Assembly: GCA_003240695.1 (NCBI GenBank)
Contig: QFNC01000020.1
Location: 23,354 to 87,353, forward strand
Length of the DNA stretch: 64,000 nucleotides
Direction of reading: 5' to 3'
Source: Pseudoxanthomonas suwonensis
GTDB taxonomy: Bacteria > Pseudomonadota > Gammaproteobacteria > Xanthomonadales > Xanthomonadaceae
Part shown: piece after piece, positions 28,240-39,233 of the stretch
Layout of the letters: every line of letters begins with the position of its first letter
Numbering within the stretch: position 1 is the stretch's first letter
Notes under the pieces: model-generated
Told to the model about the DNA's origin: nothing
Seen by the model: the letters and a program-made list of their open reading frames with translations, nothing else
Databases searched by the model: none
Position numbers and translations under genes: made by a program

Positions 28240-30624
28240 ATGCACGCCACGTCACGCCCTCTCGCCCTGCTGGCTCTGCTGGCCCTGCCCGCCGCCTGGG
28301 CGCAACAGCCAGCCGATCCGTCCGAAGCGCGGAATCTGGACGCGGTGGTCGTGACCGGCACCCGCGTGAGCGACCGCACCGTAGCCGAATCGCAGTCGCC
28401 GATCGACGTCATCACGCCCGAAACCCTGCGGGCGACCGGCACCACCGAACTGGCCACGGCACTGGCCCGCGCGCTGCCCTCGCTGAATTTCCCGCGTCCG
28501 GCCGTGGCCGACGGCACCAGCGGCATCCGCCCGGCGCAGCTGCGTGGCCTTGCCCCGGACCAGGTGCTGGTGCTGGTGAACGGCAAGCGCCGCCACACGG
28601 CTGCGCTGGTCAATGTCAATGGCACGATCGGCCGAGGATCCTCGGCTGTGGACTTCAACGCGATCCCGATCGCCGCCATCGAACGGGTCGAAGTGCTGCG
28701 CGATGGTGCCTCGGCCCAGTACGGTTCCGATGCGATCGCCGGCGTGGTCAACATTGTGCTGAAGGGTGCCGGAGAGGGCGGCAGCCTGGTCGCCAGCATC
28801 GGCCAGTATTCCGAAGGCGACGGCAAGCAATGGCAGCTGTCCGGCGACGGCGCCCTGGCCTTCGCCGACGGGCGCGGTTTCGTGCGCTTGGCCGGACAGG
28901 TCGACAGCCAGGACCGCACCAACCGTGCCGGTGCCTACCAGGGCACCGCCCCGCATGCCGGCAACAATCCCGGCGTGGGCGAGACCGCGTTCGTGTTCGG
29001 CGATCCGGAAGTCGATGCCGCTGCCGTGTCGGCGAATGCCGGCCTGCAGCTGGGCGAGAACGCCAGCCTGTACGCGACGCTGATGGCCAGCAACCGCGAC
29101 ATCACCTCGTACGCGTTCTACCGGTCCAGGAACCACAGCGGCCAGGGCGCGCTGCTGGCACAGGTCTATCCAGACGGATTCGTGCCGCAGATCCATCAGC
29201 TGTCGCAGGACCGCTCCGCCGTGCTCGGTGCCAAGGGCGGCACGGCCGGCGGCTGGAACTGGGACGTGAGCTACAACCACGGCATCAACCACATCACCTT
29301 CCACACCCGCAACACCATCAACTACACGCTGGGCGTGAGCAGTCCCGACAGCTTTCGCGGCGGCACGCTGGAATACACCCAGAACCTGCTGAACGCCGAC
29401 GTGTCCAAAGGCGTGGAGATCGGACTGGCCTACCCGGCCACGCTGTCGTTCGGCGCGGAATACCGCGACGAGAAGTGGAACCAGTCGCCGGGCAGTCCCG
29501 ATTCGTACGTCGGCTCCGGCGCCCAGGGGTTCGCCGGTTTCTCGCCGCGCAACGCCGGCCAGTACGACCGCCACAGCCATGCCCTGCATGCAGGGCTGGA
29601 AGCGGACCTGACCGACGCGCTCTCGGCCGGCATTGCCGCCCGCCACGAGAATTATTCGGACTTCGGCAGCCAGGCCTCCGGCAAGCTGTCGGCACGCTAT
29701 GCCTTCAACGATGCCGTCGCCCTGCGCGGCACCGTGTCCAGCGGTTTCCGTGCACCGGCGCTGGCGCAGCAGCACTACCAGGCAGTGACCACCAACATCG
29801 TCAACAGCGTGGCGTTCGAAGCGGGCACCTTCCCCGCTGCCGGCGCGGTCGCCCAGGCCCTGGGCGCCGATCCGCTGCAGGCGGAAACCTCGCTGTCGTA
29901 CAGCCTGGGCCTGGTGCTGCGGCCGGCCGAGCGCCTGTCCCTCACCATCGACGCCTACCAGATCGGCATCGACGACCGCATCGTGCTGTCATCCAACCTG
30001 CCACTGGCCAACAATGCGGCGGCGCAGGCCCTGCTGGCCAGCCTGGGCATTACCGGGGTGACCAGCGCGCGCTACTTCAACAACGCCATCGACACCCGTA
30101 CCCGCGGCATCGATGTGATCGGCAGTTGGGCGGTTCCGCTGCAGGCCGGTTCGCTGGATCTGACCGCCGGCTACAACCACAACACCACCGACGTGACCCG
30201 CATCGCACCCAATCCGCCCGAACTGGCGGCGCTGGGCGCCAATCTCGAACGCATGGGCCGCGACGAGCGCGGACGCATCGAGGAAGGCTATCCGCGCAAC
30301 AAGTTCGCACTGACGGCCCGGTGGCAGCGCAACCGGTGGGGCGTGGATGCCGGCATCACCCGCTACGGCAGCTTCACCACGCGCCACGCCACGCTGGCGG
30401 CCAACGACCAGACCTTCGGCGGCGAATGGGTGCTGGACCTGTCCGCCAGTGTCCGTCCCGGCACGGGCTGGACGCTGACCGCAGGTGCCGACAACGTGAC
30501 CAACAGCTATCCGGACAAGACGATCTTCGCCAACTCCACTTTCGGCCAGTTGCCGTACAGCCTGCAGTCGCCGTTCGGGTTCAACGGACGCTACCTGTAC
30601 GCCTCCGCGCGTTTCGACTGGTGA
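28240..30624 (+). CDS. TonB-dependent outer-membrane receptor
   Basis: 794-aa receptor with a signal peptide (MHATSRPLALLALLALPAAWAQ), a TonB-box-like LDAVVVTGTR, the plug domain (QLRGLAPDQVLVLVNGKRRH, YGSDAIAGVVNIVLK) and a 22-strand beta-barrel with TonB-dependent receptor repeats. It ends in an aromatic residue, SARFDW, as barrel proteins do. Substrate unknown; no iron- or zinc-box was seen upstream, and the plug resembles those of broad TBDT families of Xanthomonadales. Its stop shares a base with the ATG of the sirtuin-like gene (TGATG). Confidence 0.92.
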   Translation: MHATSRPLALLALLALPAAWAQQPADPSEARNLDAVVVTGTRVSDRTVAESQSPIDVITPETLRATGTTELATALARALPSLNFPRPAVADGTSGIRPAQLRGLAPDQVLVLVNGKRRHTAALVNVNGTIGRGSSAVDFNAIPIAAIERVEVLRDGASAQYGSDAIAGVVNIVLKGAGEGGSLVASIGQYSEGDGKQWQLSGDGALAFADGRGFVRLAGQVDSQDRTNRAGAYQGTAPHAGNNPGVGETAFVFGDPEVDAAAVSANAGLQLGENASLYATLMASNRDITSYAFYRSRNHSGQGALLAQVYPDGFVPQIHQLSQDRSAVLGAKGGTAGGWNWDVSYNHGINHITFHTRNTINYTLGVSSPDSFRGGTLEYTQNLLNADVSKGVEIGLAYPATLSFGAEYRDEKWNQSPGSPDSYVGSGAQGFAGFSPRNAGQYDRHSHALHAGLEADLTDALSAGIAARHENYSDFGSQASGKLSARYAFNDAVALRGTVSSGFRAPALAQQHYQAVTTNIVNSVAFEAGTFPAAGAVAQALGADPLQAETSLSYSLGLVLRPAERLSLTIDAYQIGIDDRIVLSSNLPLANNAAAQALLASLGITGVTSARYFNNAIDTRTRGIDVIGSWAVPLQAGSLDLTAGYNHNTTDVTRIAPNPPELAALGANLERMGRDERGRIEEGYPRNKFALTARWQRNRWGVDAGITRYGSFTTRHATLAANDQTFGGEWVLDLSASVRPGTGWTLTAGADNVTNSYPDKTIFANSTFGQLPYSLQSPFGFNGRYLYASARFDW

Positions 30625-31355
30625 TGCCGACAGCACCGCGCGTGGTGTTTTTCACCGGCGCCGGCATGTCGGCGGAAAGCGGCATCCCCACTTTCCGGGA
30701 TGCGCTGACCGGCCTGTGGTCGCGCTTCGACCCGGCCGACCTGGCCTGCGAGGCCGGGTTCCGGCGCTATCCGGCCCTGGTGTGGGGCTGGTACCGCTGG
30801 CGGGCGGCCAGGGCATCGACTGCGATGCCGCATGCCGGACATGCCGCGATCACCGCTCTGCAGGATGTCGGCCACACGGTCACGGTGGTCACCCAGAACG
30901 TGGACGATCTGCACGAACGCGCCGGGCATGCCCCGGTGCTCCATCTGCACGGCAGTCTGTTCGCCTCGCGTTGCATCGATTGCGGCCGTCCTGCCGATCC
31001 CGAGACGATGCGCGAGCCGCTGCCCGAAGGCGCGGACGCCGGCGTCCGGCTGGAACCGCCGCCGTGTCCGGACTGCCGCGGCCTGCTGCGGCCGGGGGTG
31101 GTGTGGTTCGGCGAAACCTTGCCCGATTCATCCTGACAGGCCGCACTGCAGGCCATCGATGCCTGCGATCTGCTGGTGGTCGTAGGGACGTCGGGACTTG
31201 TGCACCCAGCCGCCTTGCTGCCTGAGCGCGCGGCACGCCTGGGCAGGCGTGTCATCGTGATCGATCCGGACCCCACCGGCATCGACGCGATCGCCAGGCA
31301 GGTGTTGCGCCTGCCGGCCAGCGCCGGCCTGCAACAACTGCAGCGCCTGCTTTGA
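30624..31355 (+). pseudogene. cobB: Sir2/CobB NAD-dependent deacylase with in-frame stop
   Basis: The frame starts MPTAPRVVFFTGAGMSAESG (NAD-binding GAGxSAESG) and continues with TQNVDDLHERAG, the catalytic HLHGSLF, and two zinc CxxC pairs (CIDC, CPDC). It ends at TGA 31134 after 170 residues. The same frame continues with QAALQAIDACDLLVVVGTSG and VIVIDPDP to TGA 31353, which is the normal sirtuin C-terminus. Homologs usually have Trp at the stop position, so TGG to TGA is likely. The truncated form lacks the VVGTSG NAD-binding segment and should be inactive. Translationally coupled to the TonB receptor gene. Confidence 0.88.
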
Positions 31356-31425
31356 CATCATCTGAACATCTGCGCTACAACACTGTCCGCATCCCCCATC
31401 GCCATGTCGGGCATCGGACCGCTGC

Positions 31426-31824
31426 ATGACTCATCCAGGATTCTTCCTGCGGGCGCTGGCCTTGACCTGCCTGCTTCCATTGACCGGGTGTCCCGTGAAC
31501 TCCTCGAACGACGCGCAAGCCGCCTTCTCCTCCAGACTGAAGCAGTTGCTGGCCAATCGCGATTCGGCCGTGATCAAGGCATCAGAGCTGACCGATTTCG
31601 CCTGGGACCAGCTGTGCTTCGAGCGCGACGACGACCTGCTGGCCAGATTCACCCGCGGGCAGGACGAACAGGTGATCCGCCTGGACTACACACAGGTGTT
31701 CGTGGACGAACCCTACGTCGCCCATTCGCTGGCCGACCAGTGCATCGGCTACGGCGACAGCATCCTGCTGAAGAAGAAGTATCCGGGTTACAACGACACC
31801 ATCGAACTGCAGCAGCCGCACTGA
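31426..31824 (+). CDS. lipoprotein, probable X-Tfi immunity protein
   Basis: 132-aa protein with a lipoprotein signal peptide (MTHPGFFLRALALTCLLPLTGC, lipobox LTGC) and a small charged mature domain with two further Cys (QLCFERDD and DQCIGYGD). It starts 33 bp upstream of the probable effector gene, in the same direction. In the Xanthomonadales bacteria-killing type IV secretion system, immunity proteins (X-Tfi) are typically periplasmic lipoproteins encoded directly upstream of their effector (X-Tfe). The immunity role is inferred from this arrangement and not from a known sequence match. Confidence 0.72.
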   Translation: MTHPGFFLRALALTCLLPLTGCPVNSSNDAQAAFSSRLKQLLANRDSAVIKASELTDFAWDQLCFERDDDLLARFTRGQDEQVIRLDYTQVFVDEPYVAHSLADQCIGYGDSILLKKKYPGYNDTIELQQPH

Positions 31825-31857
31825 CGGCCGCATCACCACACGCGACGGGAGACCCCC

Positions 31858-32760
31858 ATGGGATACGGCATCGACAGCAAGGGCATCAAGCGCGAGATCG
31901 AGCAGGAAGCCTACAGGGCCTACGAGGAACAGAGCGGCAAAACGCTGGCACGCGCACCGGATGGCAGCATTCGTCCGCAAGGTCACAATGACGAATTGGA
32001 TGCCTTCCGCCACGCCTACGTCAGTGGCCGCGTCACCCAGAAGGCACTGGACGTGCAGACGGTGGCCAAGCACTTCGGCGACGCCAACGAAATCGGCCCC
32101 GCGCATCCCAACGACCCCTACGAACACCGCATGGATCTGTGGAACAACGCCGTCGGTCGGCGCCTGGGCGACGAGCTGTCCGCGACGGATCTGGGCAAGG
32201 GCGTGTACGATGCCTTGCGCGACGGCACCTTGATCAAGGACCTGTCCGACCCGCGCCTACAGCAGCTGTATCCGGATGATCCGCGCCTGAAACGGCCCGT
32301 GGGCGATCCGCAACGCGAACTGCTGAACCAGTCGGATGTGGACCGCATCAACCGCGACATCGATCGCGCCCTGGACAAGACCATGAGCCAAGCCAACGCC
32401 TTTCCTGCCAATCACGCCGACCAGGCCATGTTCGCGCGCATCCGCAGCGACCTGCCCGCATCGGTATCCGACGAGAAGGTCGCCGAAGCGCTGAAAGACG
32501 CCAGAACCCGCGGCGGTCTGGAAACCGCAGCGGAAATCAACTCCGTGGCGCTGAAGAACGGCAACATCTACGTAATCGGTCACGTACCGGGGTTCCGCAG
32601 CATCACCGGAGCCGACACCCCTGCACCGGCCATGCACGACACGCTGGCCTCGCTGGGCCAGTCGCAGGAGCACGTCCGCGGTCAGGCACAGCAGGCCCAT
32701 CGCGGCCAGAACGAACCGTATGCTCCGCAATCCGGTGGTCCACCCGGGCAGCAGGTCTGA
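31858..32760 (+). CDS. probable X-Tfe type IV secretion effector with XVIPCD
   Basis: 300-aa protein without a signal peptide; GGGAG precedes the ATG. The N-terminal part (about residues 35-115) contains NDELDAFRHAYVSGR and HRMDLWNNAVGRRLGD, a His/Asp-rich pattern seen in polymorphic-toxin-like domains (I think DUF6973). The C-terminal part (about 190-275) reads NHADQAMFARIRSDLP, VSDEKVAEALKDAR, NGNIYVIGHVPGFR and TPAPAMHDTL, resembling the XVIPCD signal that VirD4 recognises in X-Tfe effectors, followed by a Gln/Pro-rich tail, also usual there. An upstream lipoprotein gene fits a toxin/immunity pair. The biochemical activity is unknown. The secretion apparatus itself is not in this window. 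Confidence 0.75.
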   Translation: MGYGIDSKGIKREIEQEAYRAYEEQSGKTLARAPDGSIRPQGHNDELDAFRHAYVSGRVTQKALDVQTVAKHFGDANEIGPAHPNDPYEHRMDLWNNAVGRRLGDELSATDLGKGVYDALRDGTLIKDLSDPRLQQLYPDDPRLKRPVGDPQRELLNQSDVDRINRDIDRALDKTMSQANAFPANHADQAMFARIRSDLPASVSDEKVAEALKDARTRGGLETAAEINSVALKNGNIYVIGHVPGFRSITGADTPAPAMHDTLASLGQSQEHVRGQAQQAHRGQNEPYAPQSGGPPGQQV

Positions 32761-32787
32761 TCCCACAGCCGACACGCGCGCACGCGG

Positions 32788-33187
32788 GTCGAACCGCCGA
32801 TCATCACGAAGACGGCCGACGCCACACGCTGGACGATTCTGAGACTGGCGTTGGCCGCCCATGGCCGGGCGCGTCTGCTGAACGATGCGGTCACACCCTT
32901 CGGGACCTGGCTGGATGGGCAGGGTTTTCTGATCGGTCCGTGGATCGCCTGGGCGTCACGCTGTACGAGATCGTCGGAACCGTGCTGCTGGCCTCGGGCG
33001 CGGGGTGTTTGCGTTGACCATCGAGTTTGCTCTGATCCACGCCATGGGCTTGATCCTGATGCGCCTGCCCGCCGGCTGGTTCGTGGTCGGCCTGGCACGC
33101 AACGGCATGGAGTACAGCGTGCTGCTGATCATCGCGCTGCTGTGCGTCGGATTCCATGACAAGGCGGGAGCCCGGCGAGCGAAGTAA
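32788..33187 (+). pseudogene. DoxX-like membrane protein relic
   Basis: A degraded DoxX-family reading spread over three frames. Frame one carries LLNDAVTPFGTWLDGQGF and GPWIAW. A base appears to be lost near 32953-32956, after which VTLYEIVGTVLLASG continues in a second frame. Another shift near 33000-33005 leads to VFALTIEFALIHAMGLILM, PAGWFVVGLARNGMEYS and a normal TAA at 33187. The first membrane helix also looks shortened (LALAAHGRARL) and no start codon with a ribosome site was found. It lies just downstream of the effector gene. Confidence 0.75.
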
Positions 33188-33218
33188 ACGCCATCGGCAG
33201 CCGATTCACTGACTCATG

Positions 33219-33253
33219 ATCCATCGACCCGGCGCGATGCCGGGCCGATGGAT
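33219..33253. terminator. long hairpin between DoxX relic and clpB
   Basis: Arms of 15 bp with one mismatch (ATCCATCGACCCGGC and GCCGGGCCGATGGAT) and a 5-nt loop, in the 123-bp gap between two convergent units. There is no T tract on either side, so classic rho-independent termination is doubtful; it may protect mRNA 3' ends or be a stray repeat unit. Confidence 0.4.
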
Positions 33254-33310
33254 GTGCTGATGCGCCGCGATCGGCAGTCGATCCGAGAGCATGCGGTCCG
33301 GACGCAGCGA

Positions 33311-35893
<2,583 letters not shown>

Positions 35894-35935
35894 GGCGCAT
35901 GCCTCCGGTTGAAGGCCGCATCGCGGCGATGCCGG

Positions 35936-35966
35936 ATAAATGGAGACGCCCGGCCCCGCCATCAAG
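35936..35966 (-). promoter_or_regulatory. sigma-32 (heat-shock) promoter of clpB
   Basis: On the minus strand CTTGATG (35960-35966), a 14-nt spacer, and CTCCATTTAT (35936-35945) closely match the sigma-32 consensus CTTGAAA-N(11-16)-CCCCATnT. Expected transcript start near 35930, about 37 nt before the clpB ATG. ClpB is a classical sigma-32 target. Confidence 0.7.
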
Positions 35967-36101
35967 TATCCCTGCTGCCATGACAGCGTATGGCCACCCG
36001 GTTGGTTTCATCCCCATTTCACGTCGCGGCGGGTTTTATGCATCCACGCTGCCCTGCGCCATCAACCCCCATTCGCCCCGGATCGCGCAAGGAGACATGT
36101 C

Positions 36102-37445
36102 ATGTTCGAATCCCTCATCCGCGAGACCGCCAGCCGTTTCCATCTGGGCGACACCGCCGGCCCGCTGGTGCGCCAACTGGTCGATGCCATCTTCGATGAC
36201 GGCACCGGCGGCTTCGACGGCCTGCGGCAACGCTTTGCCGAAGCCGGACTGGATGACCTGTTCGCCTCCTGGATCGGCACCACGCCGGGCGACAACGTGA
36301 TGCAACCGGACCAATTCAATGCCGGATTCGGCAGCGACACTGTCAGCCGCATCGCCTCCAACCTGGGCCAGCCGGCAGCTGCCGTGAACCTGGCCGGCGC
36401 CTGGCTGCTGCCGAAGATCGTGGGCCTGTTGACCCGCGGTGGCGTGATCCCGACTACACGTCCGGCCCATTACGACAGCTGGTTCGCCGTTGCGCCGCGC
36501 GCCACCGCGACACCGGTCGCCGCTGCGCCTGCAGCAGCGGAAGGGGGCGGATTGGGCTTCCTGAAGTGGCTGATTCCGCTGCTGCTGCTGGTCGGCGCCT
36601 TCCTGCTGTTCCGTAGTTGCCAACAGAACGAACCGGTGGCACCCGCCACTCCAGCTGTGCCCCCCCCGGCGGTGGTCGAATCGCCGCCACCCGCCGTGCT
36701 CACGCAGCCGCGCTTCGGTTTTGCAAACACCGACGGCAAGGTGGTCGTGAACGGGCAGCTCGCCACCCAGGCCGAGAAGACCCGACTGTGGGACGCGCTG
36801 CTCGCTGCCTTCGGTGCCGACAACGTCAGCGGCGACCTCGTGGTGGACGCCAATACCGCTCCGGCCGGCTGGATGGACAGGCTGATCGCGTTGCTGCCCG
36901 ACCTGAAGGCACGGGGGCTGAAGTTCGATTTCGATGGCGAACGCCTGACGATGGATACCTCAGGCCTGTCCGAAGCGGATCGATTCGCGCTGTCGGAGAA
37001 GTTCCGCACGGCGTTCAGCGGATTCGACATCAGCGGCATGTGGGACCGGGCGATGGCCGCACTGGCCGGGCTGAAGGCCGGTTACAGCGCCGATGACCTG
37101 GTCAAGGCCCTGAACCTGATGAACGTGTATTTCGATACCGGTTCGGCCGCCATCACCCGCGACAGCTTCGAAACGCTGCAGTCCGCCGCCAATGCCATCA
37201 AGGGCGCGCCGGCGGGCACCCGCATCGAAGCCGGTGGCCACACCGACAACACCGGCGATGCCGCTGCCAACATGACCCTGTCGCAGCAGCGTGCCGATGC
37301 GGTGGTGACGAAGTTGAAGGAACTCGGTGTGGCCGACGGCATCCTGACCGCCAAGGGCTACGGCCAGGACAAGCCCATCGCCGACAACACCACCGAGGAA
37401 GGCAAGGCCCGCAATCGCCGCATGGAATTCAGCGTGCAGAAGTAA
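36102..37445 (+). CDS. OmpA-domain envelope protein with YidB-like N-terminus
   Basis: 447-aa protein. Residues 1-110 resemble the DUF937/YidB group (helical, no signal peptide). A single membrane helix follows (FLKWLIPLLLLVGAFLLF, about residue 155-172), then a Pro/Ala linker, a BON-like region around FANTDGKVVVNGQLATQAEK, and a C-terminal OmpA-like peptidoglycan-binding domain (VYFDTGSAAIT, GGHTDNTGD, KARNRRMEFSV). It probably sits in the inner membrane and contacts peptidoglycan. The AGGAGA nine bases upstream sets the start at 36102. It is divergent from clpB and ends at a strong terminator. Confidence 0.85.
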   Translation: MFESLIRETASRFHLGDTAGPLVRQLVDAIFDDGTGGFDGLRQRFAEAGLDDLFASWIGTTPGDNVMQPDQFNAGFGSDTVSRIASNLGQPAAAVNLAGAWLLPKIVGLLTRGGVIPTTRPAHYDSWFAVAPRATATPVAAAPAAAEGGGLGFLKWLIPLLLLVGAFLLFRSCQQNEPVAPATPAVPPPAVVESPPPAVLTQPRFGFANTDGKVVVNGQLATQAEKTRLWDALLAAFGADNVSGDLVVDANTAPAGWMDRLIALLPDLKARGLKFDFDGERLTMDTSGLSEADRFALSEKFRTAFSGFDISGMWDRAMAALAGLKAGYSADDLVKALNLMNVYFDTGSAAITRDSFETLQSAANAIKGAPAGTRIEAGGHTDNTGDAAANMTLSQQRADAVVTKLKELGVADGILTAKGYGQDKPIADNTTEEGKARNRRMEFSVQK

Positions 37446-37470
37446 GCGTCCTGCCGCGATGCCAGTCCTG

Positions 37471-37506
37471 CGAATGCCCCGGCCACCTGCCGGGGCATTC
37501 GTTTTT
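37471..37506 (+). terminator. rho-independent terminator after OmpA-domain gene
   Basis: Perfect 12-bp stem CGAATGCCCCGG / CCGGGGCATTCG with a 7-nt loop, followed by TTTTT at 37502-37506. It lies 26 bp after the stop codon and just before the convergent DCC-family gene. Confidence 0.93.
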
Positions 37507-37511
37507 GCACA

Positions 37512-37922
37512 TCAGTCGACGATGAAGCGGTCTCGCTGCTGCGGCGACGGAACCACGCATGCGGCATGCCGGCCGAACCAGCGATAGCGGTTGCGCGCCA
37601 CCCAGCGGTAGACGCGATCGCGCAGTGGCCGCGGCACACCGTGCCCTAGCCATGCCAGCAGATGCCAGACCCCGCCCAGTCGCGCCAGCAGCCGCAACAC
37701 CGCATCGGTATCGGTGAGAGCCTGCCCGCCGTCCAGCACCAGCAGCGAGACCGGATCGTCCGGGTCCAGCCCGTGCTGCAGCAGCAGACGCCGGCCGGTG
37801 CCGGTCTGCATCGCCGCGAACCGGAAGCGTGCGTGGCGATCGTGCCGCAGCAGGAACTGCACCCAGCCGTTGCAGAGCACGCACGTGCCATCGAACACCA
37901 GGATCGGACCCGACGCTGTCAT
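37512..37922 (-). CDS. DCC-family thiol-disulfide oxidoreductase-like protein (DUF393)
   Basis: 136-aa protein with the family name motif DGTCVLCNGWVQF, where Asp-x-x-Cys-x-x-Cys resembles a thioredoxin-like active site. Length and the RDRVYRWVARNRYRWFG block are typical of DUF393. The precise role is unknown. Start at MTASGPILVFDG; it follows the DUF4166 gene by 19 bp, at the end of an rluD-pgeF-DUF4166-DCC unit. Confidence 0.88.
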   Translation of the reverse strand: MTASGPILVFDGTCVLCNGWVQFLLRHDRHARFRFAAMQTGTGRRLLLQHGLDPDDPVSLLVLDGGQALTDTDAVLRLLARLGGVWHLLAWLGHGVPRPLRDRVYRWVARNRYRWFGRHAACVVPSPQQRDRFIVD

Positions 37923-37941
37923 TGACGCATCGACGGCGATG

Positions 37942-38475
37942 TCAGTCGACCGGATCAAGATGACCCTCGTAGCGGACGAGCAATCCGGCCAGCGGCAGAC
38001 TGGCCTGCACCTCGAAGTGGTAGCGGCCATCGACCATGGATTCGCGACTGCGTACCGCGTCGAACCAGCTTGCCGGCAGCGGAATCACGCCGAGCAGATG
38101 CACCCGGTGCACGGCCCAGTGCAGGGCCGTGTCCTTGCGATACAGATGGAAGCCGAAACGCACTGCGCCCAAACGCTCGCACAGCAGCCCCTCGTGTGGC
38201 CACAATCGCGACTTCATACGTGCAATGCCGAACTGCCGTTGCCAGATCTCGTGGCCCGGCACGGCCGAGAAGCGCACCGTGGTCTCGGCGTCGGCCATCG
38301 CCGGCGGAAGCCGCGCAGCCCAGCCGCACAGCCGCGACAGCCAGCTGCTGCCGCGCACGATGCGGGTCCGGCCGCGATAGGCGAAATCGCCCTGCCGGGC
38401 ATGCAACCGCTTCACTGCCGCTGCCAGATGGTAGAACTCGGCACCCAGCACCTGCTGAAACACGCTGGCCTTCAT
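37942..38475 (-). CDS. DUF4166 domain protein
   Basis: 177-aa protein of a family with no established function. It begins MKASVFQQVLGAEFYHL and contains VPGHEIWQRQF and YHFEVQASLPLAGLLVRYEGHL. No signal peptide or membrane segment is seen. Its ATG overlaps the pgeF stop (ATGA), so it is probably co-translated with pgeF. Confidence 0.82.
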   Translation of the reverse strand: MKASVFQQVLGAEFYHLAAAVKRLHARQGDFAYRGRTRIVRGSSWLSRLCGWAARLPPAMADAETTVRFSAVPGHEIWQRQFGIARMKSRLWPHEGLLCERLGAVRFGFHLYRKDTALHWAVHRVHLLGVIPLPASWFDAVRSRESMVDGRYHFEVQASLPLAGLLVRYEGHLDPVD

Positions 38476-39233
38476 CGCGGTTCGATCCACGCCAGGGTGG
38501 CCATGCGACCGGTGTGCCCGCCGTCACGCAGTGCGCTGCGGCGGTGCGAGAAGAACCGCACGGCATCGGTGATGGTGCAGGCATCGCCGCCATGGATCGC
38601 CTGCGGCGCGATCCCCGCCGCCGCCAGCCGCTGTCGCGCCAGCAGTGGCAGATTCACCCGCCAATGGCCCGGACGCGTCGCCACGAAAGCCGTTTCGGCC
38701 TGCGGATCGCCAGTGATGAATGCCGTGTGCACGTCGGCACCGATTTCGTAGGCATCCGGCCCCGCGCATGGTCCAAGCCAGGCCTGCAGTCGATCGGCCG
38801 GCGTGCGCATGGCCGACACGGTGGCTTCCAGCACGCCTGCGGCCAGACCACGCCAGCCTGCATGCGCGACGGCGATTTCAGTGCCATCGCGCGCGGCGAA
38901 CACCACCGGCAGGCAATCGGCGGTCAGGATGGCCAGCACCGTGCCGGGCCGGTCGGTGACGGCAGCATCAGCCTCCGGCTCGTCATCGACGTGCGGATCG
39001 TGCACCACGGCCGTGCCATGCACCTGCCGCAGCCAGCATGGCGGCGACGGCAGTTGCAACGCGTCGGCCAGTGCCGTGCGATTGGCGATGACGGCCTCGC
39101 CCGCATCGCCGCTGCGCAAACCCAGATTGAAACGGTCGAATGGCGGCTGCGATATCCCGAGGCCATGTCGCAGCGTGGTGATGGCGCGCACGCCCGCAGG
39201 CGCGGGCCAGTCGGCCTCGATCCAGGCATTCAT
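38472..39233 (-). CDS. pgeF: peptidoglycan editing factor PgeF (YfiH family)
   Basis: 253-aa laccase-domain protein; family members hydrolyse purine nucleosides or correct misincorporated L-Ser in peptidoglycan precursors. Metal-binding motifs are visible: LRQVHGTAVV, LTADCLPVVFA, AVAHAGWRG and GPCAGPDAYEIG. Start ATG 39233 overlaps the rluD stop (ATGA), the common rluD-pgeF arrangement. Confidence 0.93.
   Translation of the reverse strand: MNAWIEADWPAPAGVRAITTLRHGLGISQPPFDRFNLGLRSGDAGEAVIANRTALADALQLPSPPCWLRQVHGTAVVHDPHVDDEPEADAAVTDRPGTVLAILTADCLPVVFAARDGTEIAVAHAGWRGLAAGVLEATVSAMRTPADRLQAWLGPCAGPDAYEIGADVHTAFITGDPQAETAFVATRPGHWRVNLPLLARQRLAAAGIAPQAIHGGDACTITDAVRFFSHRRSALRDGGHTGRMATLAWIEPR

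Noticed and set aside
31134..31136. TGA in the sirtuin gene as a selenocysteine codon
   Set aside because: Sirtuins are not known selenoproteins, homologs have Trp there, and no SECIS-like hairpin was seen directly downstream.
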